A stretch of 64,000 nt of DNA. Source: Methanobacterium alkalithermotolerans (GTDB lineage Archaea > Methanobacteriota > Methanobacteria > Methanobacteriales > Methanobacteriaceae). Each line of letters starts with the position of its first letter. Position 1 is the first letter of the stretch. Position numbers and translations under genes: made by a program. The notes below the pieces were generated by a model, which was not told where the DNA came from, searched no databases, and was given only the letters and a program-made list of their open reading frames with translations. Shown here in pieces: positions 19,842 to 29,184 of the stretch. The stretch is taken from the NCBI RefSeq assembly GCF_018141185.1, contig NZ_CP058560.1, positions 372,001 through 436,000 on the forward strand, written 5' to 3'.

Positions 19842-20537
19842 CTATTTTTTAAGAAGCTCTTTTAGACGCACTCCTACTACTCCCCCACCCGGGGCCGCCA
19901 GGAGGGTTAAAACTAATGATATTAGTAGTTTGATTATACCAAAAAGGCCTTCAAACTGGAAGTAGGAAGTAGAAGAAATACCTGAGAAATCTAAGTCATT
20001 ATCTGTGGAGGATATATCACTAGATCCTGTATCAGAATCAATTAAACTGGATCTGCTATTGTCATCCATAAAATCAGGTCCTTCATTCAAAAAGTCAGAG
20101 CCACTATCTGCTCCCAATATACTAGAAAGCATACTGGCAGTTATAACCGCAGCAAAGAAGGTGAGGGCTGCTAAAAGTGCCAGATTAAATAACAATACCA
20201 AGAATAGAAAAACTCCACTGTATATGGCTTCCCTCTGGTTGCGGGTACTTAGAAGGGCATTTAAAAAACCAGCAATAAATAATAGGAAGAACACTGTTCC
20301 TACCACCACCACATCCAGGGGAATAGCTGCCGAACTAAGGCCCAGGGAGAGTAAGAGAAAAACCGGTAAGGTTAAAATCAGGGCCCCTAAAAGGGAGAGG
20401 TAGATACTGTAAAGATTAACACTATTATTCAGGCGGTTTATTAAACCGGTTTTATATATCTGGCTCCCACAGCTGGTGCAAAATTCAGCCTGGGGTGAAA
20501 GGGGGGTCTGGCAAAATGGACATTCATTTTTATTCAT
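19842..20537 (-). CDS. Zinc-ribbon membrane protein of unknown function
   Basis: 231 residues. The N-terminus (5-23) is a zinc ribbon, CPFCQTPLSPQAEFCTSCG. Four hydrophobic segments follow (about 38-62, 68-92, 103-130 and 188-220), with a Ser/Asp-rich, low-complexity acidic loop between the third and fourth (about 145-183). Small zinc-ribbon proteins with tandem membrane helices are common in Methanobacteriales; no function is known to me. It lies alone between a convergent kinase and a co-oriented adhesin gene 0.2 kb upstream. No homologue-based name is claimed. Confidence 0.75.
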   Translation of the reverse strand: MNKNECPFCQTPLSPQAEFCTSCGSQIYKTGLINRLNNSVNLYSIYLSLLGALILTLPVFLLLSLGLSSAAIPLDVVVVGTVFFLLFIAGFLNALLSTRNQREAIYSGVFLFLVLLFNLALLAALTFFAAVITASMLSSILGADSGSDFLNEGPDFMDDNSRSSLIDSDTGSSDISSTDNDLDFSGISSTSYFQFEGLFGIIKLLISLVLTLLAAPGGGVVGVRLKELLKK

Positions 20538-20707
20538 GATTTTAACCTCGAAATTATAATAGTTATTAGTTAATGGTCTATATTTATAATTTACCAGTTT
20601 AGTTAAAGGGTAAAAGTTAAGAGGATAATTGAAATTTTTTTTAGCAGATTAAAATAAGATATAAAACTCAATTTTAAGATGGTTAATAATTAAAAGAACA
20701 TTTAAAA

Positions 20708-20744
20708 AGTACTTATAAAAAAAGAAAAAAAAGAAAAAAGGGGT
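20708..20744 (-). terminator. T-rich termination tract for the adhesin gene
   Basis: On the minus strand the stop is followed by long pyrimidine tracts made of T-runs broken by single C bases (complement of the A-rich run at about 20715-20740). No strong stem is seen, so this is a typical archaeal oligo-T terminator. Confidence 0.45.
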
Positions 20745-23700
20745 TTATTTTTTTCTACTTATCATCCCACCAGCAATCATCACTAATGCCAACAATAGAC
20801 CATAGAATGGTACTCCTGTAGTTTGCATAGGTACTCCTGGTTGTGGTTGTGGTTGTGGTTCTTCTGCAGCCTGGATAGTCACGGTCTGAATATTTTCATC
20901 AATATTCGGGTCGTAGGTGTCAGTGGTAAGTTGTGGTTGGAAGATAAAGTTACCAGCATGTAGAGCCTTAACCACCAGGTAGAGGTAAGGGTCACCTACC
21001 GGCACATCCCCCAGTATCCAGGTTATGGTTCTACTTAGAGGGTCATAGGTAAAGGTACCCTGATCCACTTCAGCAGATACATATTCCATACCGGCAGGTA
21101 TAACCAGGGTGAAAACCACGTTTTCTGCAGTGTCTGGTCCCCGGTTACCTAACTTGAAGGTTATGGTAATTGGTTCTCCTACATAGGGATTGTTTTTACT
21201 GGCCCAGCTTTCAATATATAAATCGGATTGGGGCACTTTTAGTTGGGCGGTGGCATCAGCAGATAGGTAGTAGTCATCTCCATTGAAGATAGCTTCCAGA
21301 GTGTAGAAACCTCCCACCAGATTTATCAGGTAGGATAAGGTGGCCACACCATTACTATCAGTAAGAGCACTGCCCACATAGGCTCCAGCCACCCAGAAGT
21401 CAATACTTTTTCCCTCTAAGAGGTTCTGGTACTGGTCTTCTAAAGTAGCAGTTAAAAGGATGGTTTCTCCTGGATTACCGGTAACGTCGCTGGTAGTAAG
21501 GTTAGTGGATGCTTTATCCACGGTAAGGTCATTAAAACCAGTAGCCTGGTTATAACAATCATCACCGGCAAACTCAGCAGTTACCTGATAGGGACTGCCC
21601 GTAGGATTCAAAGTCACCGGAGTATAAGTCACAGTAGCAACACCATTACTATCAGTAACAGCACTACCCACATACACTCCATCAACCCAGAAACCAACCG
21701 TCTCCCCTACCAACAAATTACCAAACTCATCTTCCAAAGTAGCAATCAAATCCACACTACCCAAATAAGTAGCAGAAACAGCATCCACACTAAGAACTGT
21801 GTCTATTTTTTCCACTTCTATACTGGTAGTTTGGATCTGGTTATCCACCTGGGCTGATACATGGGCGGTTCCCACCGTGGTACCGGTGAAGGTAGATAGA
21901 GAAGTACCCATATATGTCTGGCTATTTTCCGGATCAATGTCTCCTAGAGTAGTGGAGAAACTAACTGGAATATGGTCAGGTATATGGCCTCCTGCTGGTT
22001 TTTGGTGAGGATTTACTCCGTCTATGGTGTTCCAGGTTAAATCCGCAGTTACCTGGGATGTTCCCTGGCAGGGTATGGTTTCAGGCTGGGCTATTATTTG
22101 TAACATGATCCAGGGGCTGTAATTTACACCAGCAGTTACTCTGCTGGCCGGACTGTTATTGGATCCCCACCAGTTGTTTTCTGCGTTTACAGTAACACCT
22201 GGTGCAGCAGCCACATCATAGACCCAGTTATATAATAAACGGTTGAAGTGCAGGCTGGAATCACTAGCACCATAGAATGCTCCTCCTAACCCATAGAAAC
22301 CAGGAGTTCCAGCTGGTCCAATAGTTCCACTTCCGGTACCGGGTCCTGGTTGTCCAGGAGCACCTCCTGTACCGGCTGCTCCGGCCCAGTTTTCAATCAG
22401 GTTGTTGGTTAAGGTGTTCAGGTTTCCAGTAGCATGGTAGATTGCTCCACCTTTACCACCATTTCCTCCATTACCACCAGCACCTCCAGATCCATTGGAG
22501 TATGCTCCAGCGCTTGATCCGCCGTTTCCAGCTTCACCGCCTTCACCGCCTTTTCCGGCTTGGTTGTTACTCAGGTCACTGCCGATTAGATATCCCTCGT
22601 CACCGTGGTAGTAGATGGCTCCTCCAGAACCACCATTACCACCAGTGCCTCCGGCACCACCGGCGTAGGCCGCACCTCGGAAGGGGATGGTACTTTTCGC
22701 ATTACCTCCCTGGCCACCTGCACCACCGGTGCCTCCTGTTCCAGCTTTATTTCTGGAAAGGGATGAAGTAGTAATTTGTAAGGTTCCGTTTCCGGTGTGG
22801 TAGATTGCTCCACCATTACCTCCCACACCACCAGTGCCGCCGACTCCGCCGGCACCACCAGCACCTGCTATGTTTCGGTCTCGTCCGTCACCAGCAGCAC
22901 CACCGGTACCACCGGTACCGGCCTGGTTAGCAGTGATTTCGCTTTCTGACAGGATTAAATTACCCTGGTTGTAGATTGCTCCACCATTACCTCCTGGTCC
23001 ACCTTGGTGTCCCTGGTATCCCGTAGGGTTTATCAGGTTTCCTGGGGCAGCAGAAGCTCCGGTTCCTCCATTTCCAGCATAATTATTGTTAATAGTTGAG
23101 CCCTGGATAGTGGAAAAACCAACATTATATATGGCTCCTCCAGAACCTCCAGTACCTCCAGTACCTCCAATAATTACATTCAAACCCCCAGTACCGGCAT
23201 TTCCGGCATTATTCAGGTTGATTTGGCTTTCCTGGATATGCATGGTTCCAGTGGAGTAAATAGCACCACCGTGACCACCATTACCTCCGGTACCCATCAT
23301 GACACCATTACCACCATTACCAGCCTGATTAGAGACTATCATGGATTGTTGAATGATTAAAGTACCGGTGGAGTAAATAGCACCGCCGTATCCTCCTCTA
23401 AAACCATCAGAGTGGAATGCAGCTACACCATTACTTCCGTGTCCTGCCCGGTTTTCATATAGCCGAGTGTTCTGGATGATCAGTGTCCCGGTAGAATAAA
23501 TGGCACCACCTTGGCCTCCCACTCCTCCGTAGAGTAGTGATCCGCCATCACCAGCCTGGTTGTTTCTTAGGGTACACTGTTCCAGATGTAGATTTCCCTC
23601 ATTGAGGATGGCCCCTCCGTTTTCCCCATCCGGGGAAAGTATGGTTCCATCCGGGGCGTGTCCATTCTGGAAGATGATGTTGGTAAAGTGTACTGTAACT

Positions 23701-24098
23701 CCTGGTAAGATATGTATGATTCGGCCATTACCACTACCATCAATAGTAGCAGTTCCTCCATTCATTACATTGAAGTAGAGGTCGTGGCCTATTACCAGTT
23801 TTTCATAGAAGGTGGCACCATCTTCGAGTAAGATGGTGTCCCCACTTAGAGAGTTATCCAGAGCATCCTGGATGGTGGTGGTGGAATATATTAGTACCCC
23901 TCCCCTCCATACCTGAGGATCAGGGAGGTAGTTGGATGTTTCGTTGTTATTAGATGAATAAGAAGAAGTATTATTGGTTATATTGTTTTCTACCTGGTCT
24001 GGTAACATGTCATTTTCTGGTGATTGCGCTGCAACTGCTCCCAGACTAAGTAGGCCTAAAATAAGGATGAAAGTAGTAAATATTATTGTTTTTTTCGT
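20745..24098 (-). CDS. Adhesin-like surface protein: Gly-rich beta-helix, Ig-like repeats, DUF11, C-terminal anchor
   Basis: About 1117 residues from the preferred ACG start at 24098; a TTG at 24140 would give 1131 but lacks a ribosome binding site and would place the Shine-Dalgarno sequence inside the gene. From ACG the protein begins with a textbook signal peptide (M)KKTIIFTTF...AVAAQ. A right-handed beta-helix region follows (about 60-640) built of GGAIY-x-x-G rungs, with loops extraordinarily rich in Gly (GGTGG, GGNGG) recalling PGRS-type proteins. Next come two Ig-like repeats (about 745-930; GFWVDGVYVGSAVTDSNG and its partner), a DUF11 domain (about 950-1070) and a C-terminal helix GVPFYGLLLALVMIAGG followed by SRKK, a membrane anchor. 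Role: extracellular adhesion or surface-layer decoration (inference from architecture). Confidence 0.85.
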   Translation of the reverse strand, partial: TKKTIIFTTFILILGLLSLGAVAAQSPENDMLPDQVENNITNNTSSYSSNNNETSNYLPDPQVWRGGVLIYSTTTIQDALDNSLSGDTILLEDGATFYEKLVIGHDLYFNVMNGGTATIDGSGNGRIIHILPGVTVHFTNIIFQNGHAPDGTILSPDGENGGAILNEGNLHLEQCTLRNNQAGDGGSLLYGGVGGQGGAIYSTGTLIIQNTRLYENRAGHGSNGVAAFHSDGFRGGYGGAIYSTGTLIIQQSMIVSNQAGNGGNGVMMGTGGNGGHGGAIYSTGTMHIQESQINLNNAGNAGTGGLNVIIGGTGGTGGSGGAIYNVGFSTIQGSTINNNYAGNGGTGASAAPGNLINPTGYQGHQGGPGGNGGAIYNQGNLILSESEITANQAGTGGTGGAAGDGRDRNIAGAGGAGGVGGTGGVGGNGGAIYHTGNGTLQITTSSLSRNKAGTGGTGGAGGQGGNAKSTIPFRGAAYAGGAGGTGGNGGSGGAIYYHGDEGYLIGSDLSNNQAGKGGEGGEAGNGGSSAGAYSNGSGGAGGNGGNGGKGGAIYHATGNLNTLTNNLIENWAGAAGTGGAPGQPGPGTGSGTIGPAGTPGFYGLGGAFYGASDSSLHFNRLLYNWVYDVAAAPGVTVNAENNWWGSNNSPASRVTAGVNYSPWIMLQIIAQPETIPCQGTSQVTADLTWNTIDGVNPHQKPAGGHIPDHIPVSFSTTLGDIDPENSQTYMGTSLSTFTGTTVGTAHVSAQVDNQIQTTSIEVEKIDTVLSVDAVSATYLGSVDLIATLEDEFGNLLVGETVGFWVDGVYVGSAVTDSNGVATVTYTPVTLNPTGSPYQVTAEFAGDDCYNQATGFNDLTVDKASTNLTTSDVTGNPGETILLTATLEDQYQNLLEGKSIDFWVAGAYVGSALTDSNGVATLSYLINLVGGFYTLEAIFNGDDYYLSADATAQLKVPQSDLYIESWASKNNPYVGEPITITFKLGNRGPDTAENVVFTLVIPAGMEYVSAEVDQGTFTYDPLSRTITWILGDVPVGDPYLYLVVKALHAGNFIFQPQLTTDTYDPNIDENIQTVTIQAAEEPQPQPQPGVPMQTTGVPFYGLLLALVMIAGGMISRKK
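21600..21785. other. A+C-rich (+ strand) segment inside the first Ig-like repeat
   Basis: The stretch encoding the first Ig-like repeat has a base composition unlike its surroundings: + strand 21661-21720 counts A22 C26 G3 T9, while the homologous second repeat at 21240-21480 has ordinary composition. The gene is on the minus strand, so this cannot be a C-rich codon preference. Confidence 0.8.
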
Positions 24099-24110
24099 TT
24101 TTTCACCTCC
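24096..24110 (-). promoter_or_regulatory. Shine-Dalgarno GGAGGTG plus probable ACG start codon
   Basis: On the minus strand GGAGGTG (24110-24104) is followed by AAAAA and then ACG (24098-24096) AAA AAA ACA. The in-frame product from ACG starts exactly where a signal peptide should. The next in-frame ATG, GTG or TTG does not occur before the end of the signal peptide, and TTG 24140 has no ribosome binding site. Confidence 0.6.
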
Positions 24111-24140
24111 TATGTTCTTATTTAATATTTCTACAGACAA

Positions 24141-24462
24141 TATTCATATGTGGGCCTGAGGATATAAATTTATTTATTTTTTGGTGATATTGATGAAAAA
24201 TAGGGGTTTATAAGGTTTTTTGCTCGTTAATTCCTCACTAAGGACTTATTTTTGGAAAAAAGTAATGGAGAAATAAGCAATCAAAACTCCTGGTGGTGAA
24301 GATTACTACCTAAATTGTCACCATCATTAAAAAAGTTTGTAGAGAAGTTTTTATTAGAAATAAAGAAGTTTATATGCATTTAATAAAAAAATTAGCTATT
24401 ATTTTTTTAACCATTGAGCAGTATTAATTTAACTGGACCTTATCCACTAATCCAGGTATTAT
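24141..24462. other. Intergenic region between two leftward genes
   Basis: AT-rich with no supported gene. It contains the promoter of the adhesin gene (TATA-like AAATTTATATCC read on the minus strand near 24160-24172) and the T-rich end of the kinase gene. Confidence 0.35.
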
Positions 24463-26037
24463 TTAATTAGATGGTGTTAATCGCTCCCTATATTCTAATT
24501 CACTAAATTCAATAATGAATTTTGATCCTTTCTTGTTATCCAGAGTTATAGATCCATCTAATTGCTGCGTTAGTTTATTAACCAGTTGGAGACCTAAAGT
24601 GGTTGTGTTTTTATAATCAAAATGCTCGGGAAAGCCTATCCCATTATCGGCCACTACCAGTTTAAATTTTTCCCCCACTTTTTTCAGGTTAATGCATAAC
24701 TCTCCTTCCCTCTCCTCTGGAAAAGCGTATTTCAAGGAGTTGGATGCCAGTTCATTTATGATTAAGCCCAATGGTATGGCGGTATCTATATTGAAGGAGA
24801 AGTCATTTACCATGGTTTTGAGTTTCACCCTACCGGGGTGTATGGTGTAGGAATCATAGAGGTAGGATATGAGGTTGTGGAGGTAATCCTTGAATGATAT
24901 TCGGGATAAGTCTGTGGATTCATATAATTTTTCATGTATAATGGCCATGGATTTAACCCGGTTCTGGCTATCTCTGATGAATTTAAGGGTTTTTTCATCA
25001 TCCATCTCCATGGCCTGGAGATTCATCAAGCTGGAGATTATTTGCATGTTATTTTTCACCCGGTGATGGATCTCCTGGAGTAAGAGTTTTTTTTCCTGGA
25101 GTGATTTTTCCATTATTTGTTCAGCTAACTTACGGTCATGGATATCCAGGATAACCCCATGGTAGAGTAAATCTTCATCACAATGCACCGGAGTGGAAAT
25201 AACCTGGAACCATTTTTCTCCGGAGGGAGTTATAAATCGTGCTTCATGGTTAAAGGGACGGGCATTAGATAAGCTCTCTTCAATAGAAATCAGAAATGAT
25301 TCTCTATCTTCTGGATGTAGTTGCCTTACTATCTCCATTTGTATATCTTTATCCTGGTCAAAACCAAACATTTCATGGATTCTAGGTCCAATATACGATA
25401 AGTAGCGGTATCCATCCTTTTTAGCTGTTAATTCAAAAACAGCACCCGGGAGGTTATTTAAAATTGAGCGGAATTTATGCTCACTCTCCTGTAATTTGAT
25501 GGATTTAATGGCCATTTCTCCTATAATCATGGCCAGTTTTTTTAAAAACATGACTCCCTTTTCCACGTATTCTTCGGTAAAAACAGGAACCTTATCCAGG
25601 GCCGCCAGGTACTCTTCTTGAGGGAAACCAAATTCCTGAGCCTGTTTTTTGAAAAATTCCCGGTCAGGTTTTTCTAAAAAGAACTGTCCGGTGAAGAGGT
25701 TGGCCACATGTTCATTCTGGATATATACTGGTAAAGCCATGTCTACCAGGCCATTAAGGCACTTATAGGATGAGTAACAACGTTCTTTTTCCATTTTTCC
25801 TGCCAGTACAGTATCACTTTCCAGGCAGCGTTTATAGGTTCGGGGGTTTTTGCGGTGGAATTTCAGACAGATGTCCTGCCAACCTGCCCCTACAATTTCC
25901 CTGTTACTGGTGGTGAAGATTTTGCCCTTACGATCGATTAAGGTGGAGGATATGGCAGTAATTTCATAAAAACTCTGCATCAAATCCTGGATGATATCCA
26001 TATCCAGGTAATCATCAAGGGGTTTAGTAAGGGGCAT
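24463..26037 (-). CDS. PocR-domain PAS sensor histidine kinase, HisKA_2 type
   Basis: 524 residues from ATG 26037, chosen because AAGGAG lies 7 nt upstream; the longer frame begins without a ribosome binding site. Residues about 8-165 form a PocR-type sensory domain with the characteristic Cys/His pattern (WQDICLKFHR, RCLESD, RCYSSYKCLNGLVDMALPV, FTGQFF). These domains are thought to bind small hydrocarbon-like ligands or metal centres. Then come one PAS domain (about 185-305), HisKA_2 with EIHHRVKNN near residue 328 and HATPase_c (NELASNSLKYAFP, DNGIGFP). No membrane segment is seen, so the kinase is cytoplasmic. It is the fourth HisKA_2 kinase within 17 kb and may feed the nearby REC-PAS protein (inference). 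Confidence 0.88.
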   Translation of the reverse strand: MPLTKPLDDYLDMDIIQDLMQSFYEITAISSTLIDRKGKIFTTSNREIVGAGWQDICLKFHRKNPRTYKRCLESDTVLAGKMEKERCYSSYKCLNGLVDMALPVYIQNEHVANLFTGQFFLEKPDREFFKKQAQEFGFPQEEYLAALDKVPVFTEEYVEKGVMFLKKLAMIIGEMAIKSIKLQESEHKFRSILNNLPGAVFELTAKKDGYRYLSYIGPRIHEMFGFDQDKDIQMEIVRQLHPEDRESFLISIEESLSNARPFNHEARFITPSGEKWFQVISTPVHCDEDLLYHGVILDIHDRKLAEQIMEKSLQEKKLLLQEIHHRVKNNMQIISSLMNLQAMEMDDEKTLKFIRDSQNRVKSMAIIHEKLYESTDLSRISFKDYLHNLISYLYDSYTIHPGRVKLKTMVNDFSFNIDTAIPLGLIINELASNSLKYAFPEEREGELCINLKKVGEKFKLVVADNGIGFPEHFDYKNTTTLGLQLVNKLTQQLDGSITLDNKKGSKFIIEFSELEYRERLTPSN

Positions 26038-26231
26038 GATTTTCTCCTTATAAAAAAGATTAATCATATATTATGTAATTTATGTTATTAAAATATTAAG
26101 ATTGTGCAGGGTTTATATTTATTAGGATTAAAAACCAATGAATTTATTAGTAATAATTAAAAATAATGGAAATACTTCTAATTTATACTAACAAGTTCTT
26201 AAGTACCTTGCTTAACTAAAGGGGAACATTT

Positions 26232-26858
26232 ATGAATAATAAAAAAATTGCTTTAATTCTTCTGGGAGCTATCATCATCATGGGAGCGGTGGGAGCCTAC
26301 GGGGTACTCACCATGCAGGACTACATCTTTGAAAAGATACCCTATACTTATACCACTTACGTATCCTTACCACCGGATTCCCCCGAGGGAGGGTCTTTAG
26401 GCGGTTATCTGAATATTCATGGTCAGGGCAGTAATTTTAATTTTGATGTGGCTATACCGGGAGCAGCAAAGGCCTATGAAAACCGAAGTGATGAAGGTTT
26501 TTTAACCTATACTGAAGAGGGGTTAAATGGAACCGGTAAAATTGAATCAATTGATATAAGTCTTAGTACAATTTCTGGGCTAATTGGTGGAAATTTTAAG
26601 GAAGTGATGGTAAATACTCCCCTGAAAGGAACCCTTAATATGACCTGTGCTGGTTGGGTTGGTAATGCCAGTTTTATAAATGAAGGTGCAGGTTTAGAGG
26701 GAGTATTTGTTATAAATGGGGTGCATACTTACTGGGCCGGGAACTTCACCATGGAAATAGTAGATGGTAGAATAGCCTTACCTGCAGAATATATCTATCA
26801 CCCCCAAGGGAACCCTGCTAAAACCACCACAGTAAATAAAACATTTTACCTTAGTTAA
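26232..26858 (+). CDS. Secreted or membrane-anchored protein of unknown function
   Basis: 208 residues. An N-terminal uncleaved signal anchor (KKIALILLGAIIIMGAVGAYGVL, about residues 4-26) is followed by a soluble, beta-rich region with several potential N-glycosylation sequons (NRS, NGT, NMT, NAS, NFT, NKT). I recognise no domain. The start is supported by AGGGGAAC 5-10 nt upstream. It lies 23 bp before rmlD and may be co-transcribed with the rhamnose genes, but no functional link is visible. Confidence 0.7.
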   Translation: MNNKKIALILLGAIIIMGAVGAYGVLTMQDYIFEKIPYTYTTYVSLPPDSPEGGSLGGYLNIHGQGSNFNFDVAIPGAAKAYENRSDEGFLTYTEEGLNGTGKIESIDISLSTISGLIGGNFKEVMVNTPLKGTLNMTCAGWVGNASFINEGAGLEGVFVINGVHTYWAGNFTMEIVDGRIALPAEYIYHPQGNPAKTTTVNKTFYLS

Positions 26859-26881
26859 AAATTCTTTTGAGGAGTTTTATT

Positions 26882-27718
26882 ATGAAAGTGATGATAATCG
26901 GATCAGAAGGTATGTTAGGACGTGACCTGGTGGAAACCTTAAAACCATTCCATGAACTGGAAACCACCACCATAAACACCCTGGATATCACCCGGCTGGA
27001 TAACACCGTAGAAACCATTAAAGAATTAAAACCAGAAGTGGTAATCCATGCCGCGGCCTACACTGATGTGGATGGCAGTGAGTCAAAAAAGGATTTAGCC
27101 TACCAGGTAAATGCCCTGGGAAGCCGCAATGTGGCGGTGGGGTGTCTGGAAGCAGATGCTAGCATGGTTTATATCAGCACCGATTATGTTTTTGATGGAG
27201 CTAAAGGCACCTCCTACCAGGAATATGATAAAACTAATCCTTTGAGTGTCTATGGTAAAAGCAAACTCCATGGTGAGACCTTTATCCAGGATATTTTAAG
27301 TAAATTTTATATTGTACGGACTTCCTGGTTGTATGGAGAACACGGGCCTAACTTCCCCTCCACCATGCTCCAATTAGCCCGGGAAAATGATACTATTAGT
27401 GTGGTAAATGATCAATTTGGTTCTCCCACCTTTACGAAAGATTTAGCCCATGGTTTAAAATTATTAATAGAAAAACCAGCCTACGGCATCTACCACTTAA
27501 CCAACAGTGATTACTGCTCCTGGTATGAATATGCCCGGGAAATATTTAAGATTAAAGGAGTGGAGGTGGAAGTAAAACCGGTGCCTACTTCCCAATTCCC
27601 CCGCCCTGCCCCTCGACCGGAGTATTCGGTGCTGGATAATTACCACTGGAAAATGGAGGGCTTTAAAGCCCTGCGCAGTTATAAAGATGCATTACAAGAA
27701 TATCTATCCTTAATATGA
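26882..27718 (+). CDS. rmlD: dTDP-4-dehydrorhamnose reductase
   Basis: 278 residues from ATG 26882 (GAGGAG upstream; the longer TTG start at 26867 overlaps that site). Reduces dTDP-4-dehydro-beta-L-rhamnose to dTDP-L-rhamnose with NAD(P)H, the last step of the pathway. Visible: Rossmann GSEGMLGRDL (residues 7-16), active-site Thr/Ser-Asp region YISTDYVFDG, and the catalytic YGKSKLHGE (YxxxK). Length is typical (about 280-300). It starts an rmlD-rmlA-rmlC operon; rmlB lies 14 kb away. The rhamnose presumably decorates surface glycoproteins or polysaccharide. Confidence 0.93.
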   Translation: MKVMIIGSEGMLGRDLVETLKPFHELETTTINTLDITRLDNTVETIKELKPEVVIHAAAYTDVDGSESKKDLAYQVNALGSRNVAVGCLEADASMVYISTDYVFDGAKGTSYQEYDKTNPLSVYGKSKLHGETFIQDILSKFYIVRTSWLYGEHGPNFPSTMLQLARENDTISVVNDQFGSPTFTKDLAHGLKLLIEKPAYGIYHLTNSDYCSWYEYAREIFKIKGVEVEVKPVPTSQFPRPAPRPEYSVLDNYHWKMEGFKALRSYKDALQEYLSLI

Positions 27719-27746
27719 GTGAATAATTTAAATAAAAGGAGCAGTT

Positions 27747-28628
27747 ATGATGAAAGGAATAGTACTGGCCGGTGGCTCAGGCACCCGGCTCTACCCGGTA
27801 ACCAAGGCCCTCTCGAAACAACTCTTACCTATCTATGATAAACCCATGATTTATTATCCCCTATCGGTTTTGATGCTGGCCGGTATCAGGGAGATACTAA
27901 TTATCAGCACCCCCCGGGATCTGCCCCAGTATCAGGATCTTTTGGGTGATGGCAGTGATCTGGGAATAGATATATCCTATGCCGTGCAGGAAAACCCTAA
28001 TGGTCTGGCCGAGGCCTTCATCATAGGAGAAGATTTTATTGGTGAAGACAACGTGGCCCTGGTTCTGGGCGATAACATCTTCTATGGGCACCGGTTTAGT
28101 GAGATACTAGAGCGGGCCCGATCCTTAAAAGAGGGAGCAGTAATATTTGGTTATTATGTGAAAAACCCCCAGGCCTTCGGTGTGGTGGAATTTGATAAAG
28201 AGGGTAAGGTGCTCTCATTAGAAGAAAAACCAGAACATCCTAAATCCAACTACGTGGTACCTGGACTTTATTTTTATGATAACCAGGTGGTTGAACTGGC
28301 AAAAAAAGTTAAACCATCAGATAGGGGCGAGTTAGAGATCACCTCCCTTAATGAAGCCTACCTTAAAAAAGGACAGTTAAAAGTGGAACTTTTAGGTCGG
28401 GGTATGGCCTGGCTGGATACCGGAACCCATATCGGCCTATTAGAAGCCACTAATTTTGTAGAAGCTGTTCAAAAACGACAGGGATTCTACATCGCCTGTT
28501 TGGAAGAGGTTGCCTATAACCAGGGCTGGATAAGTAAAGAAAAGATTCTGGAGTTGGCTGCTACTTTAAAAAAAACTGATTATGGTAACTACCTGGAAGA
28601 TCTAATTAAAGGGGATGAATATGAGTAA
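27747..28628 (+). CDS. rmlA: Glucose-1-phosphate thymidylyltransferase
   Basis: 293 residues, the normal length. Catalyses dTTP + glucose-1-phosphate to dTDP-glucose + PPi, the first step to dTDP-rhamnose. Visible: nucleotide-binding GGSGTRLYPVTKALSKQLLP at residues 9-28, metal-binding LGDNIFYG, VVPGLYFYD and WLDTGTH. ATG 27747 or the next codon ATG 27750 follow AAAAGGAG. It is 28 bp after rmlD and overlaps the start of rmlC by a few bases, so the three are translationally coupled. Confidence 0.95.
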   Translation: MMKGIVLAGGSGTRLYPVTKALSKQLLPIYDKPMIYYPLSVLMLAGIREILIISTPRDLPQYQDLLGDGSDLGIDISYAVQENPNGLAEAFIIGEDFIGEDNVALVLGDNIFYGHRFSEILERARSLKEGAVIFGYYVKNPQAFGVVEFDKEGKVLSLEEKPEHPKSNYVVPGLYFYDNQVVELAKKVKPSDRGELEITSLNEAYLKKGQLKVELLGRGMAWLDTGTHIGLLEATNFVEAVQKRQGFYIACLEEVAYNQGWISKEKILELAATLKKTDYGNYLEDLIKGDEYE

Positions 28629-29184
28629 GTTCCAGTTCCACCCTACCAAACTGGAAGGGGCCTATATCATCCAGCCCACCGTCTTTGGAGATAATCGGGG
28701 CTACTTTATGGAAACCTACCACCAGCAGGAATTCCAGAAAAATGGGGTGGATGCTGAATTCGTCCAGGATAACCAGTCCCTGTCTAAAAAAGGAGTGTTG
28801 CGGGGATTGCACTTCCAGTACAAACATCCCCAGGGAAAACTGGTCCGGGTCCTGCAGGGAGAAGTGTATGATGTGGCGGTGGATCTAAGGAAAGGTTCAC
28901 CCTCTTATCTTAAATGGGAAGGAGTCTTACTAAGCGGAGATAATAAAAAACAGTTCTACATCCCCGAGGGTATGGCCCATGGTTTTTTGGTGTTATCAGA
29001 TAGGGCAGAGTTCACCTACAAGTGCACTGATTTTTATGCTGGAGAAGATGAGGGAGGTATCAGGTGGGATGATCCAGATATCGGTATAAAATGGCCTCTG
29101 GATAAGGTGGAGGAAGTTTTATTATCGGATAAGGATAGAAACTGGGGTAGGGCCCGGGATACAGCTACTGGATTTAAATGGTGA
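28621..29184 (+). CDS. rmlC: dTDP-4-dehydrorhamnose 3,5-epimerase
   Basis: 187 residues from ATG 28621, with AAAGGGG upstream (ATG 28615 adds two residues). A cupin-fold epimerase converting dTDP-4-dehydro-6-deoxyglucose to dTDP-4-dehydrorhamnose. Catalytic His in GVLRGLHFQ, substrate residues VRVLQGEVYDVAVDLR, IPEGMAHGFLVLSD and the Tyr in FTYKCTDFY are all present. The first codons overlap the rmlA end. Typical length for the family (about 180-190). Confidence 0.95.
   Translation: MSKFQFHPTKLEGAYIIQPTVFGDNRGYFMETYHQQEFQKNGVDAEFVQDNQSLSKKGVLRGLHFQYKHPQGKLVRVLQGEVYDVAVDLRKGSPSYLKWEGVLLSGDNKKQFYIPEGMAHGFLVLSDRAEFTYKCTDFYAGEDEGGIRWDDPDIGIKWPLDKVEEVLLSDKDRNWGRARDTATGFKW

Noticed and set aside
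20005..20403. 132-codon plus-strand frame inside the zinc-ribbon membrane gene
   Set aside because: The opposite strand has the zinc ribbon and membrane helices, whereas this frame has a basic, non-protein-like composition.
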